64,000 nt of DNA from Hallella seregens ATCC 51272. Its GTDB lineage: Bacteria; Bacteroidota; Bacteroidia; Bacteroidales; Bacteroidaceae. The notes under the pieces were generated by a model that worked only from the letters and a program-made list of their open reading frames with translations, was not told the origin of the DNA and did no database searches. Location of the stretch: NCBI RefSeq assembly GCF_000518545.1, contig NZ_JADU01000001.1, forward strand, positions 1-64,000, given 5' to 3'. How positions within the stretch are numbered: position 1 is the stretch's first letter; each line of letters starts with the position of its first letter. The translations under genes and the position numbers were made by a program. Shown here piece after piece: positions 50,699 to 59,600 of the stretch.

Positions 50699-51510
50699 TT
50701 TGGGATTGGTTTGCTTATTTTGCTTTGTCGGCCATTTTCTGTTGGGTGTGTGGCGCTTTCTTGGCATGGAAACAGCGATATGTGCCCACCTTGGTGATGA
50801 CCGCTGTTGGCTTGTGCGTGTTTTTCACGTATATTGTGTTCATGTGGATTACCTTGTCACGCCCGCCCATGCGCACCATGGGAGAAACACGCCTGTGGTA
50901 TTCGTTCTTCTTGGCACTGTCGGGCATCATCGTTTATGCCCGCACACGCTATCGTTGGATGGTAGGGCTCTCCACGATTATGAGTACAGTGTTTGTTGTC
51001 ATCAATTTGTTGAAACCCGAAATCCACACGAAAGCCATGATGCCTGCGTTGCAGAGTGCCTGGTTTGCCCCCCATGTCATTGTCTATATGTTTGCCTATG
51101 CGCTGTTTGGCGCGGCCACGCTCATGGCCATCGTGCTGCTTTGGCGTGGCCATCGTGCCAAAAAGCAGGGCTGGGCAGGGCGGATTAATTGCACTGAGGC
51201 GTTTAAAACCATCGATGGTTTGGTGGTTGTAGGTTGGGCATTCCTCTCGTGTGGCATGATTTTTGGTGCTTTGTGGGCCAAAGATGCGTGGGGACATTAC
51301 TGGGCATGGGATCCCAAAGAAACTTGGGCTGCCATCACATGGTTTGCCTATCTGCTCTATATGCACCATCGTTTCATTCCCCATCATAGCCGTCGCCTGT
51401 CCCTTTGCATCCTCATCCTCTCTTTTTGTTTGCTGCAAATGTGCTGGTGGGGCATCAATTATCTGCCTTCTGCGCAGGGCGCAAGCATCCATACATATAA
51501 TAGCCAATGA
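50695..51510 (+). CDS. resC: System II cytochrome c assembly protein ResC/CcsA
   Basis: A 271-residue protein with about eight transmembrane helices. The heme-handling loop WGHYWAWDPKETWAAITWFAYLLY (about residues 198-221) is the tryptophan-rich WWD motif of the CcmF/CcsA/CcmC family, and conserved His residues flank it (MHHR). With ResB it ligates heme to CxxCH, and for NrfA also to CxxCK, motifs. The start overlaps the resB stop by 4 bp. Genetic linkage to nrfHA suggests it serves the nitrite reductase. Confidence 0.92.
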   Translation: MIWDWFAYFALSAIFCWVCGAFLAWKQRYVPTLVMTAVGLCVFFTYIVFMWITLSRPPMRTMGETRLWYSFFLALSGIIVYARTRYRWMVGLSTIMSTVFVVINLLKPEIHTKAMMPALQSAWFAPHVIVYMFAYALFGAATLMAIVLLWRGHRAKKQGWAGRINCTEAFKTIDGLVVVGWAFLSCGMIFGALWAKDAWGHYWAWDPKETWAAITWFAYLLYMHHRFIPHHSRRLSLCILILSFCLLQMCWWGINYLPSAQGASIHTYNSQ

Positions 51511-51550
51511 TTTGTTTCCATGTTGGATGTGCGATGTCACATTTTAAGAA

Positions 51551-51640
51551 ACAAACTATAATCTACAAGACATTTACTGAATATACGAAAAAGTTAGCAA
51601 AATGAAAGATTCCTGTTACTTTGCAAACCTGAATGGGAAT
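51551..51640 (+). repeat. Duplicated leader, copy A
   Basis: About 90 nt here match 53758-53847 at roughly four of five positions by eye, for example ATCTACAA(G/A)ACATTTAC(T/G)GAATATA and CAAAATGAAAG and CTTTGCAAACC. Copy A runs into the start region of the MG2-domain gene. No clear promoter lies just before it. Confidence 0.85.
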
Positions 51641-51649
51641 GGCCAGTCA

Positions 51650-53629
51650 ATGAAACATAATAGTAAAATATCTGTTTTAAAACATTTGCCACAAAGCGTG
51701 TTGCGCGAATGCTGGAGAAAAACGGTGTTTCTGGCTTTGCTGGCCATGCTTGGCGTGGTTCCAGGCATGGCCAACGAGAAAGTGTATCTTCATATAGACC
51801 AGGATGCCTACTTCTTGGGAGAGACGATGTGGTTTGCAGCTTACGTCAGTGATGCAAGAACCAATCGGCCCTCTAAGCTCAGCAAGGTGCTGTATGTGGA
51901 ATTGCTCGAGCCGGAGGGAAGTGTGCTCAAGACAGTGGTATGCAAGATTGAGGACGGAAGAGCTTCGGGGTGCATGGCGTTGGATCCTGCCATGCTGTCC
52001 GGGCTGTTTGAGGTCAGGGCTTACACCAGATTCATGTGCAACTGGGAGGAGAACTGCTATTCGCGGGTGATACCCATCTTTGACCAAGTGGTTGGCGGAA
52101 ACTATGAAAACCGGGTCATCAACAAGCGGACAAGACCGGCATGGGACATCAAAAAGAAAGTGCGCAAGCAGAGAGAGGCCAAAAAAGCGCAGGCAGAGAT
52201 AGAGACCAAGGAGGATAGAGAAGTCTTGCTGAAAGAGGCCAAAGCAAATGCACCTGTCATGATGGCTCTCGACAGTGCGCCTTCGCGTGTAAATCCATTC
52301 GATAGGGTGAGATTGCATTTTCATGGAGAACCCCATCAGACATTCTCTTTGTCGGTAAGTGATGGTGCAGGGCGGGTGATGACGAATCGGCATGCGGACA
52401 TTGCCAAGGACTTTATTCAAAACACGCAATGGATTTTGTCGGAACGAATCAGCGAACAGAAACGTCCCGACAAGATGCTGCTGCCCGAATACGGAATTTC
52501 CCTGCGTGGGACTCTGATGAAAGCGGAATCATACGAGCCCTGTCTTGAAAATAAGGTCATACCTGTTGCCAACGAAAATGTACTCATGGATTTCGTCAAT
52601 GACAGTGTTACAGCTCAGAATGTCTGCTTCACCAGTGAGCAGGGAGGCTTTGCATATAATTTCGGAGAGGTGTACGGAGACGGGGTAGCCCGGCTTCGCT
52701 GTCAGTACAATCGCAACGAGCCTCGGGCCATGCGCATAGACAAATGGTTCAGTCCCAAGCCCAAGGAGTACGGGCAAGAAGACTATGATCTTCTTTTGCA
52801 CAGCCATCCTGATGCCGGAACTTCTGAAATGTCATGGGATGACAGTACACATTTTATGGACAAGGTAGTCGTAAAAGAAAAAAAACGCAACTACGGTTGG
52901 AAGCCGCTTTATCGGAGCTTGCGGCACATTGACCTGTTGGAAGAGATGGAGTGGCAGATAGACAACCTCGAAGAAGCAGCAACCAGTTACGTGACGGGGA
53001 AGGAGTATTTTAGTCTGGTGACGGGGGTGCTTGAGCATTATCACTTGCCTTTTACGGCCTTTCGTCTACTCTTTCTGCATGAGCCGTATGGGGGCGACTC
53101 GTCTCTTCCCAAGAAATATTCCCTGCAGGATCATCCTCTCTTTAAATTCATAGGGAAGTATAAAGAGCTGGTCATACGCACGGATAAGGAAATCTGCAAT
53201 TCGTTCAGTTATGCCAACAGGCCAGCCGAGACGCAAGGTCGCAATAATAATATGGATGGAACTCAGTGGGCGACATACCATGGCATGTTCAAACAAGGTG
53301 AACGTGTGCCCTCCATGATTTGGTGTGTCATACCCTACGAGGAAAATAAAATTCCTTTCGTCAATAAAAGCCCCGACGTTCGTTATACCAAAATACATGG
53401 CTATGACTATCCTCGCTCTTTTGTTGTTCCGAACTATTCCGAGAATCATCCTTTGGAAGATAATCGCAGAACACTTTATTGGAATCCCCAAGTGACTACA
53501 GATGCAGAGGGCAATGCAACTGTGGAGTTCTATAACAACTCAACTTGCAGGGAAATACGGGTATATGCCGAGGGCATCACTCTCGATGGGCGCGCCATCA
53601 GGTGTGAGAAATTGGTAGGGGGACAGTAA
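51650..53629 (+). CDS. MG2-like (alpha-2-macroglobulin-type) domain protein
   Basis: A 659-residue exported protein. The signal peptide has a hydrophobic core at about residues 25-40 (TVFLALLAMLGVVPGMA), then NEKVYLHIDQDAYFLGETMWFAAYVSDA, the opening of a macroglobulin MG2-like domain used by many Bacteroidetes surface proteins. A charged Lys/Glu-rich stretch (about 150-185) follows. The end, DAEGNATVEFYNNSTCREIRVYAEGITLDG, is the usual C-terminal beta domain of this family. Role unknown; such proteins often accompany TonB receptors or surface lipoproteins. Start 51650 is chosen because an ATG at 51602 lies inside the duplicated leader, whose second copy is non-coding for its downstream gene. 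Confidence 0.85.
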   Translation: MKHNSKISVLKHLPQSVLRECWRKTVFLALLAMLGVVPGMANEKVYLHIDQDAYFLGETMWFAAYVSDARTNRPSKLSKVLYVELLEPEGSVLKTVVCKIEDGRASGCMALDPAMLSGLFEVRAYTRFMCNWEENCYSRVIPIFDQVVGGNYENRVINKRTRPAWDIKKKVRKQREAKKAQAEIETKEDREVLLKEAKANAPVMMALDSAPSRVNPFDRVRLHFHGEPHQTFSLSVSDGAGRVMTNRHADIAKDFIQNTQWILSERISEQKRPDKMLLPEYGISLRGTLMKAESYEPCLENKVIPVANENVLMDFVNDSVTAQNVCFTSEQGGFAYNFGEVYGDGVARLRCQYNRNEPRAMRIDKWFSPKPKEYGQEDYDLLLHSHPDAGTSEMSWDDSTHFMDKVVVKEKKRNYGWKPLYRSLRHIDLLEEMEWQIDNLEEAATSYVTGKEYFSLVTGVLEHYHLPFTAFRLLFLHEPYGGDSSLPKKYSLQDHPLFKFIGKYKELVIRTDKEICNSFSYANRPAETQGRNNNMDGTQWATYHGMFKQGERVPSMIWCVIPYEENKIPFVNKSPDVRYTKIHGYDYPRSFVVPNYSENHPLEDNRRTLYWNPQVTTDAEGNATVEFYNNSTCREIRVYAEGITLDGRAIRCEKLVGGQ

Positions 53630-53709
53630 ATGTAATCGCGTTCGTTTGTCCACTCTTAAGAGATGGATTGTACTTTGTTTTTTGGTATTCCCATTCGTTT
53701 TTTGCCAAA

Positions 53710-53745
53710 ATGGAGGCATGCGCTTTTGTGTTTGCCTCCTTTTAC
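53710..53745 (+). terminator. Terminator after the MG2-domain gene
   Basis: GGAGGCA (53712-53718) pairs with TGCCTCC (53733-53739) over 7 bp around a 14-nt loop, and is followed by TTTT. It overlaps the -33 element of the next promoter. Confidence 0.55.
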
Positions 53746-53754
53746 TTATCTTTG
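53725..53754 (+). promoter_or_regulatory. Promoter of the 53.9-kb secreted-protein gene
   Basis: TTTG at 53725-53728, an 18-bp spacer and TATCTTTG at 53747-53754 fit the Bacteroidetes consensus. Transcription should start near 53760, which coincides with the left edge of leader copy B. Confidence 0.7.
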
Positions 53755-53757
53755 CGG

Positions 53758-53847
53758 ACAAACCACAATCTACAAAACATTTACGGAATATATGAAAAAG
53801 ACAACAAAATGAAAGCATTCCGTTGCTTTGCAAACCAGAATGGAGAA
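53758..53847 (+). repeat. Duplicated leader, copy B, with small upstream ORF
   Basis: This copy of the 90-nt leader (see 51551-51640) starts at the predicted transcription start. It holds an ATG at 53809 that opens MKAFRCFANQNGELTLIITKT, ending at 53874, six bases before the next gene. Copy A reads MKDSCYFANLNGNG in the same place. Whether this peptide is made is unknown. Confidence 0.8.
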
Positions 53848-53879
53848 TTAACCCTAATCATAACTAAAACTTAAACAAA

Positions 53880-55925
53880 ATGAGAAAGATTTACATGAAA
53901 AGTCTGCTCGTGGCTGCGGGCCTGATGCTAAGCGCTTCGTCGTTTGCCCAAACGGTGCTTCTGGATTATGGCACACCCACGGGCACTGCACTTGAGACCG
54001 AGGCATGGACAACCAGCGAGGGCAGCACGCTCACGGCCGAAGAGGTTGGGGCCATCAGCAGCTCGGACGGTTTGGAGACCTGGGCCGAGGAGGGCAAGGC
54101 CATCAAGTACACCTCTCCCAAAAACGGCAGTGGCTCTTCCACCGTGACCATTGCGCCTACGGCCAATTCCATCCTGACGTTCGAGGCCGTGTGGGCTCCT
54201 GGAGCTTCGACAGGCCGCTCGGGCAACAGGAACTTCCTGCAGCTGGGCGACGTCAAGATTGAGTCGCGCGGCCAGGATAAGGCCGCGTACATTGCTCTTG
54301 GCGATGACGGCGTTGCGGCCAACCTCACCAAGCTGCCCCACCTGTCTGCGGAGACCCGCTCCAACTACTGGTGGAAAGTGAACGTCACCGTCAATCAAGC
54401 CACGGGAGCCATCGACTATGCCATTGCGTCCACGTCGGGCAAGTCGGATGCCGGCACGCTCAGCAAGCCCGACGGCAGCTATACCGTGGTGGGCATCGGC
54501 TTTACGCGTGGCGGCCGCACGGTTACGAGCAGCAATTCGCTGCGTAGCATCTTGGTGAGCGAGCGGACGCAGAGCGTCACGACCGTGAACTATACCATCA
54601 ACTACAACTACAATGGCGCCACGCTGAACCATGTGGACGGCACTGCCGCCGTTGGAGCAACGGTGACGGCCGAGAATCCCGTGGTGATAGGCGAGCAGAA
54701 ATATTATGCCGTCGACGATGCCGCTACCTCTTTGGTGCTGGCCGAGGGCGAGAACGTGCTGAACGTGGAGCTCCGTCTGCCCAAAGTTTCTCCCTACGTT
54801 GTCAAGAACAGCTTTGGCGACATCATAGCATCGGGCAGCTATACCGAGGGCGACGATGCCGTCACCGTGGCCTGGAGCAAGTATGTGCAGCACGACGGCG
54901 AGTGGTACGCATGCGACGAAACGAGCTACAGCATGGCGGTTTCGGGCGAGGTGGACAAGACCGTGGCTTATTCGGAAAAGGCAGACATCGCATGCTTTGT
55001 GGAGAGCTCTGCCCTGACATGGTCGGCCGGAGCTCCCGTGGCCACCCTGAACGACGCCAAGTATTCTGCGGGCTCTGCCGCCCGTCTGGGAGCCCATTCC
55101 TATTGCTGCACACCGGCATTTGAGTCGGCGGGCGTGTACAGCCTGGCCGTGCCCTACATGAACCAGAACTCCACGGACGGCACCATCCAGATTTGCACGC
55201 GTGATGCCGAGGGCAACCTTTCCGAAACGGGTCTGAGCCTCGTGGGGGCTGCGCGCAGCAGCGGCGTGATGACCGCCGAGGGCATCGTCATTCCTGCCGG
55301 CTGCTCCTTGGTGCTGAACAACACGACGGAGTACAACTCCAATGTCTATATGGACTATGTGGTCCTGGCCAAGACGCCCGCTCCCACGGTCGCCATTCCT
55401 GCCGCTTCCAAGCTCGCTTCCTACAGCAATGCCCAGGCAGTGACCGTTCCTGAGGACGTGACCATTTACATCGCCACGGCCATCGGCGAGAACAGCGTGA
55501 CGCTGGTCAAGGTCGAGGGCAAGGTGGTTCCGGCCAACACGGGTGTGATTCTATACAGTGCCGAGGCTGGCGAGAAGACGCTGGCCTTTGGTGGCGAGGC
55601 CGTGGCCGATTTCTCGGCCAACCAACTCAAGGCCACGGCTGCCGTTGCCGTCAAGGCTTCGGGTGCCGAGTACGCCCTCGTCAAGGGTGAGCAGAGCTTT
55701 GCCAAGGTGGCCGCCGATGTGGAGATTCCCGCCAACAAGGCCTACATCGCTGCTGCGGCCGGTGCCAAGCTGACCGTTGACTTTGGCCAGACCACGGGCC
55801 TCGACAAGGTACAGGCCAAGGCGCATGCCGGCGAAGAGTCTGTCTACAACCTCTCCGGCCAACAGGTGGATTCCGCCTACAAGGGCATCGTCATCAAGGG
55901 CGGCAAGAAGTTCATCGTGAAGTAA
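53880..55925 (+). CDS. Large secreted protein with Prevotella-type C-terminal tail
   Basis: A 681-residue protein with a signal peptide (MRKIYMKSLLVAAGLMLSASSFAQ). The mature part is beta-rich, with repeats of TVNYTINYNYNGATLN-type segments (a MucBP/InlB-like beta-strand pattern, about 235-265) and a C-terminal Ig-like region (about 500-640; VTVPEDVTIYIATAIGENSVTLVKVEGKVVPANTGVILY). The end SVYNLSGQQV...GIVIKGGKKFIVK resembles the short sorting-type tail of type IX cargo in Prevotella. It is thus probably exported by the Por machine; this is inference. It is followed after 47 bp by a small MKKxYIxP protein. No enzymatic motif is recognised. Confidence 0.85.
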   Translation: MRKIYMKSLLVAAGLMLSASSFAQTVLLDYGTPTGTALETEAWTTSEGSTLTAEEVGAISSSDGLETWAEEGKAIKYTSPKNGSGSSTVTIAPTANSILTFEAVWAPGASTGRSGNRNFLQLGDVKIESRGQDKAAYIALGDDGVAANLTKLPHLSAETRSNYWWKVNVTVNQATGAIDYAIASTSGKSDAGTLSKPDGSYTVVGIGFTRGGRTVTSSNSLRSILVSERTQSVTTVNYTINYNYNGATLNHVDGTAAVGATVTAENPVVIGEQKYYAVDDAATSLVLAEGENVLNVELRLPKVSPYVVKNSFGDIIASGSYTEGDDAVTVAWSKYVQHDGEWYACDETSYSMAVSGEVDKTVAYSEKADIACFVESSALTWSAGAPVATLNDAKYSAGSAARLGAHSYCCTPAFESAGVYSLAVPYMNQNSTDGTIQICTRDAEGNLSETGLSLVGAARSSGVMTAEGIVIPAGCSLVLNNTTEYNSNVYMDYVVLAKTPAPTVAIPAASKLASYSNAQAVTVPEDVTIYIATAIGENSVTLVKVEGKVVPANTGVILYSAEAGEKTLAFGGEAVADFSANQLKATAAVAVKASGAEYALVKGEQSFAKVAADVEIPANKAYIAAAAGAKLTVDFGQTTGLDKVQAKAHAGEESVYNLSGQQVDSAYKGIVIKGGKKFIVK

Positions 55926-55972
55926 GCCCGTTGCAAACCGAACATTTATTCATCATTAAACCATACAGAGCA

Positions 55973-56167
55973 ATGAAAAAGTCATATATCAGTCCCCGTA
56001 TCAGCGTGAAAGAGATGGCCGCCGAGCAGTCCATGCTCGCCGCCTCGTTCGACCCCGGCCAGCCGTCTTCGCAGGTGAATGTCAGCTCCACCCCTATCTC
56101 CACTCCCGGTGGTGTCGGCGCCAAGCCTTCCAGCATTTGGGGCGATGAGTCCGAGGAGGACGAATAG
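55973..56167 (+). CDS. Small acidic MKKxYIxP protein (first copy)
   Basis: A 64-residue protein starting MKKSYISPRISVKEMAAEQ and ending GAKPSSIWGDESEEDE. It has no signal peptide by composition; the middle is Ser/Pro/Gly-rich and the tail acidic. It shares with the 60,023-60,220 protein the start MKK-Y-I-P, an S-T-P stretch (SSTP/VSTP) and a C-terminal AKxxS...W(G)D motif. Similar short proteins are, from memory, common in Bacteroidetes without known function. It follows the large secreted protein gene by 47 bp and is closed by a 21-bp hairpin. ATG 55973 is preferred; an upstream in-frame extension of 14 residues begins at a non-canonical start. Confidence 0.78.
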   Translation: MKKSYISPRISVKEMAAEQSMLAASFDPGQPSSQVNVSSTPISTPGGVGAKPSSIWGDESEEDE

Positions 56168-56188
56168 TCCCGCCGGGCCTTATACTCA

Positions 56189-56240
56189 AACGATGACGCG
56201 TCGAAAGTCCCATTGTAGTGACTTTCGACGCGTCATCGTT
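56189..56240. terminator. 21-bp perfect hairpin after the small-protein gene
   Basis: Arms 56189-56209 and 56220-56240 pair perfectly over 21 bp around a 10-nt loop. No T tract follows, so it may stabilise the mRNA end or act as a Rho-linked or factor-dependent stop. Confidence 0.7.
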
Positions 56241-56305
56241 ATCTCTGTGACTGCAAGATTTTTTTCATTAAATAGGGTTAAGCATAGTTAAAGCGATGTC
56301 CCTGC

Positions 56306-56336
56306 TTTGCCGTATGCGACTTTTTTCCTACTTTTG
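56306..56336 (+). promoter_or_regulatory. Promoter of the BspA-like gene
   Basis: TTTG at 56306-56309, a 19-bp spacer and TACTTTTG at 56329-56336 match the consensus exactly. It implies a 5' leader of about 340 nt before the ATG at 56684. Confidence 0.82.
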
Positions 56337-56342
56337 CACCCA

Positions 56343-56683
56343 AATTATCAATTATTCAAATCTGTAGTCAGTGTTAGTTAATATGAGACATCGGGCCCTT
56401 TTCCCTGTTGTGCAAAAATCTTTGAAAGATTTTACACCTTTTAACGGTGAATGTTTGGCGGGTTCGGATATTTTCTTAACACACACACACACACACACAC
56501 ACACAACTCTCTCTCAACTAGTCTTTCTGAGGCGCGGGCTTTCGTTGCACTTCTTAGGGCTTTCGTTGCGGTATTCTGAGCACCCACCAGTGTTCAGGAA
56601 GGGAATCGTTGTGTGTCGTTTGATGAAAATGTAGGAGCAATCAATCATAGAAACAAGTAATAATAATGTAAGTACAAAAAGAG
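56343..56683 (+). promoter_or_regulatory. Long leader with palindrome, AC microsatellite and small ORF
   Basis: The leader holds, in order, a 19-nt palindrome AAAATCTTTgAAAGATTTT (56415-56433), a microsatellite of 13 AC units (56479-56504) followed by CT repeats, and a direct repeat GGGCTTTCGTTGC (56536-56548 and 56557-56569). A small ORF from ATG 56383 runs through the AC tract as an HTHTHT stretch and ends at 56634; changes in AC number would shift it. Nothing else is seen in this 516-bp gap apart from the upstream hairpin and promoter. Confidence 0.6.
56479..56504 (+). repeat. (AC)13 microsatellite
   Basis: Thirteen uninterrupted AC dinucleotides lie inside the transcribed leader of the BspA-like gene. 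Such tracts tend to change length by replication slippage. Confidence 0.95.
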
Positions 56684-59600
56684 ATGAAACACACCAAACA
56701 CTTTCTCTTGCTGTTGGTTTTCATGGCGACAGCGACATGCGCTTTCGCTCAGGCCGTGGGTTCCGGTTTCACAGTGAACGAAATCGTGTACACCATTACC
56801 AACAACGACTTGGTACACCACACGGACAACCGGGTGGCCGTCAGCTATATTGGCGGTTCGGGTGCCGTGACAGTTCCCTCAACGGTCAAGCATCCGCAGA
56901 GCGACGAAACCTATAAGGTTACTGAGTCGGTGGGCTGGACCGACTGTAGCAAGACCATTACCAGCCTGACCTTTTCGGAGGGCTACGAGAAGATGGGCAA
57001 CGGCTGCTACCGCTTTGCCGACGGCGTGACCAAAGTGATCCTCCCGAAAAGCTTCAAGGAGATAGGACACAGCTGCTTTGAAAACTGCCCGGCATTTACG
57101 AGATATGAGGTGAAGAGCGGCAACAACGACTTTACCCACAACTCCAAGGGCTGGCTTCTTAGCAAGAACCAGAAGACGCTGGTGTCGTTCCCCTCGGGTA
57201 TTGCGGGCGACGTGGACATCGACGAGGGCATCACCACACTTGCCACGACTGCTTTCAAGGTGTGCCGCAAGGTGAACAAGGTGAAGCTCCCTAAATCACT
57301 CACCACGATAGACGAATCGATGAATGCCTCGTTCTATGCCGTGGGAAGTAGCTTCGAGGTGCATTCCGGCAACCAGGCTTTTAAGGCTGTTAATGGCGTG
57401 CTCTGCTCAAGAGACGGGAAAAGGCTCATCGCTTTCCCGCCCCGCTATGACAAGAATAAGCTCTCGAACGGCAAGTACACCCTGCCAACTGCCGTCGAGC
57501 AAGTGGGAAGTCAGGCTTTCTGCCAGACCGAGGATTATCTCAAGACAGTGGATCTGATGAATGCCAAGACCATCAAGGAAGAAGCTTTCAACTGGACCAA
57601 TGGCTTGGAATCGGTGCATATCGGCCGCCAAGTCAATAATATAGTGCCCGGTGCGTTCCTGTACTGCAGCAAGCTGGTGAAGTTTACAGTGTCTGGTAAC
57701 AATGGCACCTACAGCGCGCAGGACGACATGATCTATTCCAAGAACAAAACGAAGCTTGTAGTCTGTCCTACGGGCAAGAGAGGAGAATATACCATTCATA
57801 ATGGAACAGTCTCTGTAGAAAATAAGGCTTTCTATGGATCAAAACTCACGAAGATAACCTTTCCATCTTCCTTAAAGTCGGTGGGCAGAGAAAGTTTCCG
57901 CTTCAGTCAGATTGCTGCCATTGATTTCGGCACAAACCCTGGGCTTGAAACCATCATGAATTCGGCTTTCTCGGGGTCAAAACTCGCGGGCACCATCACC
58001 ATTCCTGCCAGTGTAAAGGATATGCAAGGCCGTGTGTTCTACGACACGAAAATAGCCCACATTCGCATTGCCAGCAGCTCCAAGCTGGAGAAGATCGAAC
58101 AGCTGGGCTTCGATGGGATGCCCGAACTGAAGACTTTTGTCTTCCAAGGCACCAACAGCGTGAAGAGTATCGGCGAGAATGCCTTTGCCGACGATCCCAA
58201 GTTGGAGAGTTTTGAGATTCCATCTGGCGTGACAGACATTTACAAAGGAGCTTTCGTGAACACGCCCGCCCTGAAGACCGTTACCTTTAAACAGCCTGCC
58301 AGCATCAAGGTTATCGGCGAGGGCGCATTCGGCAACAGCGGCATCACGGCCATCACGCTGCCCGCCAGTGTGACCACCATCAAGAAACAGGCTTTCGACA
58401 ACTGCAAGGAGCTGCAGACAATCACTATTCCCAAGAATGTGACCAAGATTGAAACGGGTGCCTTCAACTTCACAGAGAAGATGAAAAAGTTCGAGGTGGA
58501 TGCCGCCAACACCAAGTATTCTGCCGTGGACGGCATACTCTGTTCCAATAACAAGGACACGCTCGTGACCTTCCCTGCCGGCAAGGCCGACTCCAGATAC
58601 ACTTCGCTGCCTTATTTCAAGGCTATCGGACCGTATGCTTTCTACAGCAGCAAGAAAATCACCAACGTGACCATTCCGCGCAGTGTGACCGAGATCAAGA
58701 CCCGTGCCTTTGCCCTGTGCGACAACCTGACGTCGCTCAGCTTCATGGGTACCGATAATGTGCCCACGCTCACGGCAGGTATTCTATTCAGTTCACCCGA
58801 CCCCAAGAAAGTGACCATCTACGTGCGCAAGAAGTGGTATGAGGCTTCGCCCAACGAAGCTACGGTGCGCAATTACCGTAACACCTTCAAGGAGGTGCAT
58901 CCCTCGTTTGTCAGTGCCAAGGGCTATGACCGCGGCGTGGAATTCTTCCCCACGTCGGACGGGGCCGTGGGTGTAGTGAGCTTCTATACGCCGCGTACCT
59001 CGGCCATCATCGGCACCCGCGCTACAGAGACGGCTTATAAAGATAAATTTGGCGTACAATGGCCAACGAAGACCTACGAGGTGGCCGCCGTACTCGACCA
59101 TGCTTTCGAGGCTTCGACCCCTAATGTGAAGATGATTACCGTGCTGGCCGACATCAACAACCTCGGTCTGGATGCTTTTAAAGCCCCCACGCTGAAAGAA
59201 CTCTACTTCGTGGGAGACGTGCCCGCCCCGCTGAGCTCCACCATTTATAACCTCCCGGCCAATTATCCGTTCAACAACAACGTCGACCTGAAAGTGTATG
59301 TCAAGCAGTCGAAGCTCCAAGACTATAAAACAGCATGGAACGTGAGCGGCCACACGCTGAGCTTGGGCTGGCAGATTCCGGCCAAGACACTGGGCAAGCG
59401 GGCCTCGGCCTGCTATCCGTTTGACGTAGTGTACAACACGGTTGCCGATCTGAAGCCCTACCTGACGTTGAAGCTGGACGAAAATCTGACGCAGAGTCAC
59501 CTGCACGACGGCACGGCCTATGTGTGGTCGCGCAGCGTGGACGACTTTACAGTGCCCGCCTATCAGCCGGTGCTGTTGGTGAGCAAGGGCACCACCAGTG

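Noticed and set aside
51602-51649. ATG 51602 as start of the MG2-domain protein
   Set aside because: It lies inside a leader whose second copy ends its frame before the next gene; the later ATG 51650 opens a normal signal peptide. Not fully excluded.
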